64,000 nt of DNA from assembly GCF_015482585.1 (NCBI RefSeq), contig NZ_CP049742.1, positions 136,501 to 200,500 on the forward strand, written 5' to 3'. The DNA comes from Mangrovibacillus cuniculi. GTDB taxonomy: Bacteria > Bacillota > Bacilli > Bacillales > R1DC41. The position numbers and the translations under genes are program-made. This document shows positions 16,985-25,859 of this stretch, piece by piece; within the stretch, counting starts at the first letter, position 1, and each line of letters opens with the position of its first letter. The notes under the pieces are model-generated. The model ran no database searches, was not told the DNA's origin, and worked only from the letters and a program-made list of their open reading frames with translations.

Positions 16985-17416
16985 TTGACACAAAACACTG
17001 AAAGTACATACTCACCACCAAAACACATCGTTTCAGCAGCCACCATCGTTCTAAATGAACAAAACGAAATTCTATTACTAAAGGGACCAAGAAGAGGATG
17101 GGAGATGCCAGGTGGACAAGTGGAAGTAGGAGAATCTATTAAAGAAGCGGCCATTCGAGAGACGAAAGAAGAGACGGGTATTGATGTGGAGATTGTGAAG
17201 TTTTGTGGGATTTTTCAAAACGTCGAAGGCTCCATTTGCAATACGTTGTTTCTAGCTAAATCAGTAGGTGGTAATCTAACAACTTCACCGGAGAGTTTAG
17301 AGGTAGGGTTTTATAGTATTGAGCAAGCTTTAGAGATGGTTTCGTGGAAGAACTTTAGACAGAGGATTGAGTTGTGTTTGACGGAAGATATGCATCCTTT
17401 TTATGTTGAATTTTGA
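16985..17416 (+). CDS. NUDIX hydrolase
   Basis: 143 residues, TTG start 6 nt behind GAGGAG. The complete NUDIX box GX5EX7REUXEEXGU is present at residues 44-66 (GQVEVGE...RETKEETGI). It provides the Mg-binding helix that cleaves nucleoside diphosphate-linked compounds. The fold before it (HIVSAATIVLNEQNEILLLKGPRRGWEMPGG) is typical of small MutT/YjhB-like enzymes. Specificity cannot be read from the sequence. It is monocistronic, with its own terminator. Confidence 0.9.
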   Translation: MTQNTESTYSPPKHIVSAATIVLNEQNEILLLKGPRRGWEMPGGQVEVGESIKEAAIRETKEETGIDVEIVKFCGIFQNVEGSICNTLFLAKSVGGNLTTSPESLEVGFYSIEQALEMVSWKNFRQRIELCLTEDMHPFYVEF

Positions 17417-17422
17417 AGTATT

Positions 17423-17457
17423 AAAGAACTCCCCGATAAACTATGGAGTTCTTTTTG
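17423..17457 (+). terminator. Intrinsic terminator of the NUDIX gene
   Basis: A 10-bp stem (17423-17432 with 17445-17454) is followed by a T tract. Confidence 0.8.
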
Positions 17458-17596
17458 TTTGCTCCCATTTACAAGTACAAGTCATGAAACCCATAATCCT
17501 TTAATAAACTAAACCAAGCCTTACAAAATACCCACTTCAAATCTACCACTCCATCCAGCATAAACACACTCCCAATAAAATAAAAAGGAGGACCAC

Positions 17597-19615
17597 ATGC
17601 AAAAATTCAAAAATCCCAAATTTCTGCTGCTCTTTGCCATTCTCCTCATCTTCATAGGAAGCTTTGCCGCATCACTTTTTAACAATTCTTTTGGAAAAGT
17701 AGACGTCACGCGCATTTACTTTGACACACCTCGTGGAGAACTTTCTGGACTTTTGTACAAACCAGAAGGGGCAGATGACACACCTCGTCCCACGATTGTT
17801 GCAACACACGGATATCTGAACTCCGGCGAAATGCAAGACGCACAAGCAATCGAGATGTCGAAGCGAGGATATGTAGTCCTGGCGTTAGATCAATACGACC
17901 ATGGACATTCCAAACACACAGGAGAGAAACCTATTCCATTTTTCTCTTTCTGGCCACAAGCCATCTATGACGCGGTTCAGTTCATGTATGACCAACCGTT
18001 TGTTTTAAAAGATAAAAATGAAAACGGTATCATTGGTGTAACGGGTCACTCGATGGGAGGTTTCTCTTCCACACATGCCGTCATGTTAGACGAATTGGAC
18101 TTTGCGGAGAGTGGTATTCGTAAAATTTTTGCTTCACTCCCGGTAGGATCTGACTATCAATGGGTGAAGGTACTTGGTTTCACGGACGAGGACATCAACA
18201 ACTCTTATGGACCAAGATTTGCAGGGAACATTGCTGCGCAGTACGACGAGTTTTTCTTTAACGCAGAAGCAGCAGTGGCTGGTAAGTCTGTTGTGAAAAA
18301 AGATTATGTAGCGACAGAAGAAGGGAAAGGATTCTTAGGTAATCCGGAAACAGCAACAGCTGGAGAGGTGTATGACGTAAATGGAGGGAAGCGTATCGTT
18401 TACCAACCAAACGAGACACACCCGTGGAATCATTTCTCGAAAACATCCACAGGTCACGCGATCGATTTTTATGATATGGCATTTGCGGACTACGGAGACT
18501 TGGTCAAAGTAGGGACAGACGGCCAAACGTGGATGTGGAAAGAATGGTTCTCGTTTGTTGCACTAGTTGGTTTCTTCCTATCATTCTTACCGTTAATCAG
18601 GTTGCTATCAAAAGTGCCATTTTTCCAGAAATCTTTTACAGAAAAGCCAAAAGCTTTATCAGAGCCAAAGACAAACGGAGCAAAACTGGCAAGACTATTG
18701 CTGCTAGTATTCGGTGGACTGTATCCAGCGCTATTCTTCCCAGCGTTGTACAGTGGCGATGAATCTGGCATGAGACTATTGCTACAAGCGAGTATGATAG
18801 TGTTTGTCTTATCGTTAGGAATACTTATCCAAACTTATAGGAAAGCGACAGAAAAGAAAATTAGGATTTGCGCGAGCATCATGGTCGTGTTGAGCGTGGT
18901 GCAGTTCTTCTACTTGAAAAACCAAGCAACTTTCTTAGAAACAACCGCGTTCTTTGGAGCTCCAACGGTTAACCCAATTGCGTATTGGGCAATCAATGTA
19001 TCCATCGTCACGCTGATGATCATGGTGTGCTATCACTTCGTATCGAAAAAGGCGAACGGCGCAACCATTAAAAATTATGGGGTGACAACAAGTGTCCAGT
19101 CCGTCGTCGCGTCACTTGGTCTGGCAGTGTCTGCACTTGTTATTGGTTATGCACTACTTTTCCTAGTAGACGCTGTATTTAAAACAGATTTCCGTCTATG
19201 GACATTGGCAGTAAAAACATTTGAAGTTCATCATGTGGTAGCTGTGCTAAAATACGCACCGTTGTTCTTCTTGTACTATTTTGTGGTCGGATTATCGGTG
19301 AACATGAACACTTCGGGAGAAAAATACAACGGAGCAAAAGGATATGTGGTGGCAGCATTACACTTTATAGGAGGATTACTTCTGTACCTTGGTTATCACT
19401 ACGGATTACTGTTTACAACAGGAACAGCGGGATATCCAGGAGAATCGTTATCTTCCATCATCGTGATCGGACTAGTGCCAGTGCTGTTAGTAGCTTCTAT
19501 CATTAACCGTTACTTCTACCTGAAGACAGGTAACGTGTATGTTGGAACGTTTGTGAATACTTTATTGATGACGACAATAACTGTTGCGAACACGACTTTG
19601 TATACGGTGTTTTAA
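17597..19615 (+). CDS. Alpha/beta hydrolase fused to a multi-helix membrane domain
   Basis: 672 residues, ATG behind AAAGGAGG. An N-terminal anchor helix (8-28) leads into an extracellular alpha/beta-hydrolase domain: THGYLNSGE (70-78, oxyanion region), ALDQYDHGHS, and the nucleophile elbow GHSMGG with Ser152. After about residue 310 come eight or more predicted membrane helices (SFVALVGFFLSFLPLIRLL, LLLLVFGGLYPALFFPALY, etc.). The fusion suggests a membrane-bound esterase or lipase-like enzyme, or hydrolysis coupled to a lipid-handling domain. No substrate can be stated. It is convergent with a TetR-type gene across a small hairpin. Confidence 0.8.
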   Translation: MQKFKNPKFLLLFAILLIFIGSFAASLFNNSFGKVDVTRIYFDTPRGELSGLLYKPEGADDTPRPTIVATHGYLNSGEMQDAQAIEMSKRGYVVLALDQYDHGHSKHTGEKPIPFFSFWPQAIYDAVQFMYDQPFVLKDKNENGIIGVTGHSMGGFSSTHAVMLDELDFAESGIRKIFASLPVGSDYQWVKVLGFTDEDINNSYGPRFAGNIAAQYDEFFFNAEAAVAGKSVVKKDYVATEEGKGFLGNPETATAGEVYDVNGGKRIVYQPNETHPWNHFSKTSTGHAIDFYDMAFADYGDLVKVGTDGQTWMWKEWFSFVALVGFFLSFLPLIRLLSKVPFFQKSFTEKPKALSEPKTNGAKLARLLLLVFGGLYPALFFPALYSGDESGMRLLLQASMIVFVLSLGILIQTYRKATEKKIRICASIMVVLSVVQFFYLKNQATFLETTAFFGAPTVNPIAYWAINVSIVTLMIMVCYHFVSKKANGATIKNYGVTTSVQSVVASLGLAVSALVIGYALLFLVDAVFKTDFRLWTLAVKTFEVHHVVAVLKYAPLFFLYYFVVGLSVNMNTSGEKYNGAKGYVVAALHFIGGLLLYLGYHYGLLFTTGTAGYPGESLSSIIVIGLVPVLLVASIINRYFYLKTGNVYVGTFVNTLLMTTITVANTTLYTVF

Positions 19616-19622
19616 GAACTTG

Positions 19623-19648
19623 GAGACCTGTCAAGTGCAGGTCTCTTA
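19623..19648. terminator. Hairpin between convergent genes
   Basis: GAGACCTG (19623-19630) pairs with CAGGTCTC (19638-19645) with a 7-nt loop. It is only weakly T-rich afterwards. Confidence 0.5.
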
Positions 19649-19649
19649 T

Positions 19650-20267
19650 CTATTTCTTCAATCCAGCCGCAAAAAACGGCCCATTAATTGTCATTGTTGC
19701 AATAATTCTAGCAATCTCCTCAGGTGGTTCTGCTCGATCACTATGTACCCACTCCTGTATCACTCCTAAGTGAGCAGACGATACATACGATACAAAATAT
19801 TCTCGTGGCACAAGTAAGTGTTCCTCGTTAATGATGGGGCGACTAGTACCTTGGAATAATGCATTTGTCATTAGAATCTTCAACTTTGTATGAAAAGAAA
19901 GATCACCTTTTGGCCCTAATAATATCCGGACTAATCTTTTATTTTGTTGTAAAAAAGCAAAGAACGGAACAAGGAGTGCAAAAGGTAGTGTATCAGAATT
20001 ATTTGTCTCCATATTAGCAATCACAAGAGGCATTTTTTGAATGATTTTATTCTCCAACTCTTTAACTAACTCTTCTTCACATTTCGTCATCAAATCGTAT
20101 TTATCTTGATAATGACTATAAAATGTCCCACGGTTAATCATAGCTTTCGTCGTTATATCTTTGACTGACGTCGCTTCGAATCCCTTTTCTTCCGCTAATT
20201 CAATAAAAGCAGTTTTTATCGCTTCTTTTGTTCGTACTACACGCAAATCTGCTCCAATATCGCTCAC
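19650..20267 (-). CDS. TetR/AcrR-family transcriptional regulator
   Basis: 205 residues from a GTG 7 nt behind GGGAGG. The longer frame to 20336 has no suitable site. The N-terminal TetR helix-turn-helix is clear: RTKEAIKTAFIELAEEKGFEATSVKDITTKAMINRGTFYSHYQDKYDLM (about 12-61). The C-terminal ligand domain resembles the TetR_C_7 type found next to ABC exporters. It is transcribed divergently from the ABC-2 transporter pair, and a 14-bp palindrome lies in the shared region. It is most likely the local repressor of the exporter. Confidence 0.85.
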   Translation of the reverse strand: MSDIGADLRVVRTKEAIKTAFIELAEEKGFEATSVKDITTKAMINRGTFYSHYQDKYDLMTKCEEELVKELENKIIQKMPLVIANMETNNSDTLPFALLVPFFAFLQQNKRLVRILLGPKGDLSFHTKLKILMTNALFQGTSRPIINEEHLLVPREYFVSYVSSAHLGVIQEWVHSDRAEPPEEIARIIATMTINGPFFAAGLKK

Positions 20268-20388
20268 TGAACAGCCTCCCTTAAATTTTTTTGAACACCT
20301 TTTATATAAGTGTCGTTTAACCAACAGTATCAACATTTTTGATTATGGAAGGATGTATACTCCTCTAATATACTCTTTATAGGAAATG

Positions 20389-20402
20389 AACAACATGTTG
20401 TT
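20389..20402. promoter_or_regulatory. 14-bp perfect palindrome, candidate TetR operator
   Basis: AACAACATGTTGTT sits between the divergent tetR and ABC transporter genes, 55-68 nt upstream of the transporter start. TATTAT/TATAAG -10-like sequences follow just downstream. Confidence 0.5.
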
Positions 20403-20456
20403 TTCTATTATAAGGGAAACATGAATGATGTTCTATATGACTTAGGAGGCGGTAGT

Positions 20457-21188
20457 GTGGATATCCAGTTAAAAAAAGTCCATAAAAGCTTTGAGAAAAA
20501 AGCAGTGATTAAAGATATCTCTTTGGTTATTCCTTCAGGAGAGATTTGCTGCTTGTTAGGTCCGTCAGGTTCAGGGAAAACAACGTTAATTCGACTAATG
20601 ATTGGAGCAATCTCTGCCGATCAAGGTTCGGTTCAGTTTGATGAAGTAAAGATGCCGAATAGAAGCATGCTTTCTAAAGTTGGATTCATGCCTCAAAATG
20701 ATGCTCTTTATGATGACTTATCAGCAGAGGCAAATTTAGAATTTTTCGGTGGTTTGTACCAAATGAATAAAAAGGAATTGGCTTCGAGAATAGAAGAGGT
20801 TTTAGAGATTGTGGAATTGACGGACCATCGTCAGAAACACGTGAGAAATTTTTCAGGAGGAATGAAGAAGCGACTTTCGTTAGCTGCTTCCATTTTACAT
20901 TCTCCATCTGTTTTGTTTTTAGATGAGCCAACTGTCGGGATAGATCCTGTGTTACGAAGATCCATTTGGGAACAGTTTCAAAAAATTAAACGAGAAGGTA
21001 CAACAATTGTAGTTTCTACGCATGTAATGGACGAGGTAAGTGAGTGTGACAAAGCAGCTTTGATTTATAACGGAGAGTTAATTCAGTATGATGAAGTGCA
21101 AAAATTGTTAGAGAAAACAGAGAGTGGGAGAGTAGAGGAATTATTTATTCAAGCTGCTGGAAATGTTCAAGGAGGTGAGGCGAAATGA
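20457..21188 (+). CDS. ABC transporter ATP-binding protein
   Basis: 243 residues from a GTG 7 nt behind AGGAGG. The in-frame ATG at 20421 has no such site. Walker A GPSGSGKT is at 35-42, a Q-loop at MPQNDALYDDLS, the signature is NFSGGMKKRLSLAASIL, Walker B is VLFLDEPTVGIDP and the H-loop VSTHVMDE. This is the drug/antibiotic exporter subtype (DRA-like). Its stop overlaps the permease start by 4 nt, so the two form one transporter. It is controlled presumably by the divergent TetR protein. Confidence 0.9.
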   Translation: MDIQLKKVHKSFEKKAVIKDISLVIPSGEICCLLGPSGSGKTTLIRLMIGAISADQGSVQFDEVKMPNRSMLSKVGFMPQNDALYDDLSAEANLEFFGGLYQMNKKELASRIEEVLEIVELTDHRQKHVRNFSGGMKKRLSLAASILHSPSVLFLDEPTVGIDPVLRRSIWEQFQKIKREGTTIVVSTHVMDEVSECDKAALIYNGELIQYDEVQKLLEKTESGRVEELFIQAAGNVQGGEAK

Positions 21189-22213
21189 TGCACTTAGCTA
21201 AACGAGTGTTCCGTCAAACATGGAATGACAAGCGCAGTGTGATGATGATTCTATTTGCGCCACTTTTAATTTTAACATTAGTCTACTTTTTATTAGGCAA
21301 TTCTGATTATGTACCAACAGTCGGAGTAGATCCAACTAGTATACCGACTAAAATAGTGGATGCATTAGAGGAACAAGAACTAAAAATGAAAGACTTATCA
21401 AGTGAAGATGTTGAAAATCCAAAAACATATTTAGAGGAGCATCAAGAAGTAGATGCCATTTTTAACTACTCATTAGATTTAGGCATGGAAATTACGATGT
21501 TTGAATCTTCCACTAAAGGAGGAAAGGCAGCGAATGAAATACAAGAAGCTATGTCTTCACTTAATCCAGCTGCGAAGGTAACAACATCTTTTGTTTTTGG
21601 AGATCAAGAACAATCTACTTTCGACTCGTTGGGGTTTGTCTTTTTAGCATTGTTTTCGTTCTTTTTAGTTTTTATTATTAGCGGAATGGCATTAGTAAGG
21701 GAGAGAAGTGGTGGTACATTAGAGAGATTATTAATGTCTCCAATAAAACGGGGAGAAGTTATTCTCGGATACACGTTAGGCTATGGAATCTTTGCTATTA
21801 TCCAATCCATTTTTATTGTTTTATATTCTGTTTACATTTTAGACCTACCTTCAGCTGGAAACATCGGCCTGGTGATGCTTACGATGGTATTATTAGCCAT
21901 CACAGCGGTGTCTTTTGGAGCAACAATTTCTATTTTTTCTAATTCGGAATTACAAGTCGTGCAGATGATCCCGTTCACGATCATCCCGCAGGTGTTTTTC
22001 TCTGGATTAATTCCGTTAGATTTAATTCCGTACAATCTAGGAAACTTATGTTATCTTATGCCAATCTATTACGGGGCGAGTGCGATTAAAGGAGTAATGG
22101 TGTATGGACATGGAATTGGAGATATTTGGATCTATTTGTTAGCGTTGCTCGGTTATGCGCTTGTATTGTATATGGTGAATACGCAAGCATTGAGGAAGTT
22201 TAGAAGGTTGTAA
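21185..22213 (+). CDS. ABC-2 type transporter permease
   Basis: 342 residues starting in an ATGA overlap with the ATPase gene, with GGAGGTG upstream. Layout is typical: one N-terminal membrane helix (about 20-38), a long extracytoplasmic domain (about 40-155), then five helices with the ABC-2 signature (FIISGMALVRERSGGTLERLLMSPIKRGEVILGYTLGYGIFAIIQS). The C-terminal QVFFSGLIPLDLIP is typical. It probably exports a drug or lipid, and the substrate is unknown. A strong terminator follows. Confidence 0.88.
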   Translation: MMHLAKRVFRQTWNDKRSVMMILFAPLLILTLVYFLLGNSDYVPTVGVDPTSIPTKIVDALEEQELKMKDLSSEDVENPKTYLEEHQEVDAIFNYSLDLGMEITMFESSTKGGKAANEIQEAMSSLNPAAKVTTSFVFGDQEQSTFDSLGFVFLALFSFFLVFIISGMALVRERSGGTLERLLMSPIKRGEVILGYTLGYGIFAIIQSIFIVLYSVYILDLPSAGNIGLVMLTMVLLAITAVSFGATISIFSNSELQVVQMIPFTIIPQVFFSGLIPLDLIPYNLGNLCYLMPIYYGASAIKGVMVYGHGIGDIWIYLLALLGYALVLYMVNTQALRKFRRL

Positions 22214-22217
22214 GAGG

Positions 22218-22245
22218 AAAACCAGGCAATGGCCTGGTTTTTTTT
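22218..22245 (+). terminator. Intrinsic terminator of the ABC exporter operon
   Basis: A 10-bp stem (22218-22227 with 22232-22241) closes on AATG and runs into T8. Confidence 0.9.
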
Positions 22246-22442
22246 GATTTCAAGACAATTTCCAAGCTGGAATCAACGAATGGAAGCGGAAGAAATAGCT
22301 CAATGGGATACAGTAGAAGGAAAGAGTACTCCGGTTCATTGTCTATTTCCCTATCTTACTTGGTAAGCTATTATTCCGTCGTCTAGATTAAGCAATAAGT
22401 AAGGTACTCACTACTAGAAGGAGAATATATCTCTTCAAGTAT
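22246..22442. other. Intergenic stretch with a hairpin
   Basis: A 28-codon plus-strand frame from 22297 (MEAEEIAQWDTVEGK...) has no ribosome site and is not called. An AAGGAGAAT / ATTCTCCTT hairpin (22418-22426 with 22445-22453) followed by T7 lies at the right end and overlaps the end of the small minus-strand gene. Confidence 0.4.
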
Positions 22443-22589
22443 TCATTCTCCTTTTTTTCGAATGTTATAGCCTACTAAAAGACCAATAATAAAAACAACC
22501 AACGTATTGGATTCGAAGTCGTCTGTAACAAACCCAATGACAAGCCAAGCAACAAATGCGCCAGTAATTGTTAGAATAATAGATTTCAT
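22443..22589 (-). CDS. Small hydrophobic protein, 48 aa
   Basis: An open frame from ATG to TGA encodes a protein with two hydrophobic segments (IILTITGAFVAWLVIGFVTDD and LVVFIIGLLVGYNI) and a basic end RKKGE. The composition is that of a genuine small membrane protein. The only Shine-Dalgarno-like AGGA is too far upstream (about 16 nt), which lowers confidence. It follows the lipoprotein gene (22614-22922) by 24 nt on the same strand and could be in its operon. Confidence 0.5.
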   Translation of the reverse strand: MKSIILTITGAFVAWLVIGFVTDDFESNTLVVFIIGLLVGYNIRKKGE

Positions 22590-22613
22590 AGTAATTAAAA
22601 TAATCCTAAGAGC

Positions 22614-22922
22614 TTAGTCCAACTCGAAATGTTGTATGTTAACTAAGATCCATGGATTTTCTCCTTTTTTAGAATAAGTCGAAAAATACTCTTTGTTCAC
22701 CTCAATTAAATTCCAAGCCATCCGTTCTTTCACGATGATTTTCATTGCTTCATATTCTTCTTGATTGTTTGGATCATAGGCCTTTATCCAATATTCTTCA
22801 TAATCAGCAGAGTGACCTTTGTCGATAATGAAGATGGCGGAAGTAGTTGATGTGTAGGGCCCGATGCATGAAGAAAGTATGAATAATGTAAATATAAGAG
22901 GAAACCATTTCATTCTTTTCAT
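22614..22922 (-). CDS. Small lipoprotein, 102 aa
   Basis: ATG 6 nt behind GGAGGG. The lipoprotein signal MKRMKWFPLIFTLFILSSC ends in the lipobox with Cys19. The mature part (about 83 residues) is mixed alpha/beta with SADYEEYWIKAYDPNNQEEYEAMKIIVKERMAWNLIEVNKEYFSTYSKKGENPWILVNIQ. No recognised domain. The small membrane gene downstream may be co-transcribed. Confidence 0.65.
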   Translation of the reverse strand: MKRMKWFPLIFTLFILSSCIGPYTSTTSAIFIIDKGHSADYEEYWIKAYDPNNQEEYEAMKIIVKERMAWNLIEVNKEYFSTYSKKGENPWILVNIQHFELD

Positions 22923-23078
22923 TATTTGCCCTCCTCTTTTAGTATATTTTAAACATGCCTGTTTAGCTTACCAGAATAGCAATTTGCATTTCAGGATCTT
23001 ACTTGATTGAAATTCTGGATTGTGAGACCACTAAAATGAAGTAATTAAAAATTTCGTTTTAGCATTTTACCAGTATTC

Positions 23079-23357
23079 TCATAGGTAAAGTATGTACATG
23101 AAGGTAGCAATGATGACGTAGGGAAGAAATAGAAGCAGTAGTGTGTTAGCAAGATCCCATTTATCGAGAGGTTTCTTTCGGTTTTTGATTAGTAGGTAGA
23201 TAGTTGGCAACAATCCAATAATATATGTTTGGGCAATTACAGCCGATACACTGAAGAGATAACCATCTTTTTCCCCAGCCAATAAAATGGAAATGAATAA
23301 ACAAAGATAGAGGAAACCATGTAACGGAAATAACAGTAGATTTTTCTTTACATACAT
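23079..23357 (-). CDS. Three-helix membrane protein, 92 aa
   Basis: ATG behind AAGGAAG (slightly long spacing). Hydrophobic helices at about residues 7-27, 33-56 and 69-90, with a short basic loop KNRKKPLDKWD. The family is not recognised. An AT-rich perfect inverted repeat (23403-23425) lies about 45-70 nt upstream, where a regulator or promoter element would be. Confidence 0.6.
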   Translation of the reverse strand: MYVKKNLLLFPLHGFLYLCLFISILLAGEKDGYLFSVSAVIAQTYIIGLLPTIYLLIKNRKKPLDKWDLANTLLLLFLPYVIIATFMYILYL

Positions 23358-23402
23358 TTGCTGGCACTTCCTTTAAAATTAACTATTTTACAAAAGTAGC
23401 AA

Positions 23403-23425
23403 TAAATTAAATCTAATTTAATTTA
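23403..23425. promoter_or_regulatory. AT-rich perfect inverted repeat
   Basis: TAAATTAAAT and ATTTAATTTA flank CTA. It lies upstream of the 23079-23357 membrane protein gene. It may be an operator, or merely promoter AT-richness. Confidence 0.3.
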
Positions 23426-23577
23426 TCTTAACATAAAATTCCATCTGTAATAAAAGATTTATCTAAGTAATCATACAAAAATAAAGCACACAATGAATAA
23501 AAATTGTGCGCTATAGAGGTAGGATATAGTTGTAATGGAACTAAGGTATATGTTCTTTTTCTACGATTTTGTAAAAA

Positions 23578-25446
23578 TTACTTCAACATCCGCAAGCTAT
23601 TCAAAATAACAAGAATCGTACTTCCTTCATGACCAATGACACCTAACGGAATATCAATGATTTGAAGGTAATTAGAAAGGATCAGTAGAAAGATAACGGA
23701 AATAGAGAAGACGATATTTTGAAGAATAATCTTCTTCAGTTTCTTAGCAGTTTTCAACGTGCTACCAATAGCTTTCAAAGAATTTCTTGTTAAAATGATA
23801 TCGGCGGTCTCAATCGCTAAATCCGTTCCCGTACCCATCGCGATGCCCACTTTAGCTGTTGCGAGAGCAGGACCATCGTTCATTCCATCACCAACCATGA
23901 CAGTATGTGTATAGGTAGAACGTAACCTCTCTAAAATCTTTACTTTTTTCACCGGCAAACAAGCAGCGTGAAACTCATCAACGTTACAAAGCTTTGCAAC
24001 AGATGCACTGGTATGGTGCGTATCTCCCGTAATCATTACCGTATAAATCCCATCTTCTTTTAAACTAGTAATAAAGGAGGATGCCTCAGGACGAATAGTG
24101 TCTTGTAACACCAGATATCCTTCCTGTCCTTGATCACTTTTCGCGAAAACTACCGTCTTCCCGTTATCCATAAATTCTTGAATAGTAGGTGTAACAGTGG
24201 CACCTGTGAACGAAGCATTTCCGACGTTCCAGCTCACATGATTTACAGAAGCGCTAATCCCTTCCCCAGGATACTCTGTTGTGTCTACCGTACGTAAAAT
24301 TAAACCTCTTTCTTTTTCCATAAAAGAAGTAATTGCTGCAGCTAAGGGGTGAGCGGAGCTTTTCTCCATACTGCCTAGCAATCTGAGAAAATCATTATCT
24401 TCCATACCAGCAGGTGATTGATAATCTGTTACACGTAGTTCTCCTTTTGTTAACGTCCCGGTCTTATCAAACGCCATCACTTTTGCAAAGGCAAGATGCT
24501 CAAAGTGGTCTCCACCTTTCACAAGAACTCCCTCACGTGCACTCTTGGAGATAGCCGCAAGTGTGGCTGGAGTAATGGAGGCTACGAGCGCACAAGGAGA
24601 AGCCACTACTAACAAAATCATTGCGCGATAAAACGACTCTGTTAAACTCCAATCAAACAAGAGAACCGGTAAGAAAATCATGACAGTAACGGCCCAAAGC
24701 ACAATCTGAACATAGACTTTTTCAAACTTTTCGAGGAAAAGTTGAGAAGGTGCTTTTGCTTTTTGTGCTTCTTGCACCAAAGTAATCATCTGACTAGCTA
24801 GGGTATGTTCGTGCCCAGCCGTCACTTCTACGGTTATTGCTCCTGACATATTAATGGACCCTGCGTAAACTTGCTCACCAATAGACTTTGTAACGAGTAA
24901 AGATTCACCAGTAATCGCTGCTTGATCAACTGTGGAAGTCCCGTTTACCACCCTTCCATCTAGAGCTATTTTTTCACCGGGCTTCACAAAAATCTGTTCT
25001 CCAACAGCGATTAACTCAATTGGAACAAGTTCATGATGCTCTCCTTTTACCACGATTGCTTCTGACGGTTGCATAGAAAGAAGAGAAGACAACTCTTTCG
25101 TGCTTTTCTGAAGCGTATAGGTCTCCAGTGCTCCACTCAACGCGAAGATAAAAATTAACATGGCACCTTCAAACCAGTAGCCGATAATACCAGCTCCAAC
25201 TGCAGCCAGTACCATCAACAACTCTACATTGAAAGATTTTGTCTCTATGGAATCTTCAATACCTTCTTTGGCTTTAAAGAACCCCCCAATAACATATGCG
25301 AGGAGAAACAGAGTTACAGCAGCAGACTCCAGCTGATTTTGTTCTAAAATAAATGCACCGATTAACAAAAAGCCAGAGAGTATTGCTAATATCAATTCCA
25401 CATGTTGATGCAACGTATCTTTCCATAACGAAAGTTGAAAGGGCAT
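23578..25446 (-). CDS. pfeT: P1B-4-type metal-transporting ATPase, PfeT (ZosA)-like iron efflux pump
   Basis: 622 residues, ATG behind AAGGAGG. All P-type ATPase elements are present: TGES phosphatase loop (179-182), phosphorylated Asp327 in DKTGT, nucleotide-domain SSAHP, and MVGDGMNDGPAL. The transmembrane metal motif is SPC (283-285) instead of CPC, and helix 8 carries HEGST (about 606-610). SPC plus HEG[GS]T defines P1B-4 pumps. There is no N-terminal heavy-metal domain. In B. subtilis the matching protein exports Fe(II) and is PerR-controlled, and a perfect PerR box lies upstream here. Zn or Co transport is the alternative. Confidence 0.88.
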   Translation of the reverse strand: MPFQLSLWKDTLHQHVELILAILSGFLLIGAFILEQNQLESAAVTLFLLAYVIGGFFKAKEGIEDSIETKSFNVELLMVLAAVGAGIIGYWFEGAMLIFIFALSGALETYTLQKSTKELSSLLSMQPSEAIVVKGEHHELVPIELIAVGEQIFVKPGEKIALDGRVVNGTSTVDQAAITGESLLVTKSIGEQVYAGSINMSGAITVEVTAGHEHTLASQMITLVQEAQKAKAPSQLFLEKFEKVYVQIVLWAVTVMIFLPVLLFDWSLTESFYRAMILLVVASPCALVASITPATLAAISKSAREGVLVKGGDHFEHLAFAKVMAFDKTGTLTKGELRVTDYQSPAGMEDNDFLRLLGSMEKSSAHPLAAAITSFMEKERGLILRTVDTTEYPGEGISASVNHVSWNVGNASFTGATVTPTIQEFMDNGKTVVFAKSDQGQEGYLVLQDTIRPEASSFITSLKEDGIYTVMITGDTHHTSASVAKLCNVDEFHAACLPVKKVKILERLRSTYTHTVMVGDGMNDGPALATAKVGIAMGTGTDLAIETADIILTRNSLKAIGSTLKTAKKLKKIILQNIVFSISVIFLLILSNYLQIIDIPLGVIGHEGSTILVILNSLRMLK

Positions 25447-25479
25447 AGTAAAGACCTCCTTATTAAAATATATATTAAA

Positions 25480-25494
25480 TTATAATAATTATAA
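25480..25494 (-). promoter_or_regulatory. Perfect PerR box upstream of pfeT
   Basis: TTATAATAATTATAA matches the PerR consensus TTATAATNATTATAA at every position. It lies 34-48 nt upstream of the pfeT start codon, over the AT-rich promoter. The Fur consensus would need TGATAAT...ATTATCA, so PerR fits better. Confidence 0.8.
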
Positions 25495-25607
25495 TCTAAT
25501 AGTATGCCACCGTCGAAAATAATGCTCCACTATTTTGTAGCATCTTATCCATTTACACACATCTAGGTGAATATTTACTGTAAAATATAGGATGGAGGTG
25601 TATAACA

Positions 25608-25844
25608 GTGAAGATAAAAAATCCTATCCTAATCATTGTTTGTAGCTTAGTAGCTGGACTTCTTTTTCAGGTAGGTCTCTCCACTATTTGGGTGATTGGA
25701 GGCGTGCTCGCAGCTATGGCAATCGTTGACTTATTAGCAAAGAAGATAGGGTGGTTGAATAGGAAAGTGGCGTTTCGTTATCATGCGATGATGTATCTAG
25801 GACTGTTGGGGACAGTTGTTTTATTGGAAACTTTTTTTAACTGA
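25608..25844 (+). CDS. Small membrane protein, 78 aa
   Basis: GTG start behind GGAGGTG. Hydrophobic helices: residues 5-22 and 24-42, then a basic loop KKIGWLNRKVAFRYH, and a third helix 58-76. It is divergent from pfeT and followed after 15 nt by the YcdB-like gene, probably in one operon. No family recognised. Confidence 0.65.
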   Translation: MKIKNPILIIVCSLVAGLLFQVGLSTIWVIGGVLAAMAIVDLLAKKIGWLNRKVAFRYHAMMYLGLLGTVVLLETFFN

Positions 25845-25859
25845 TTGGAGCGAATAAAA

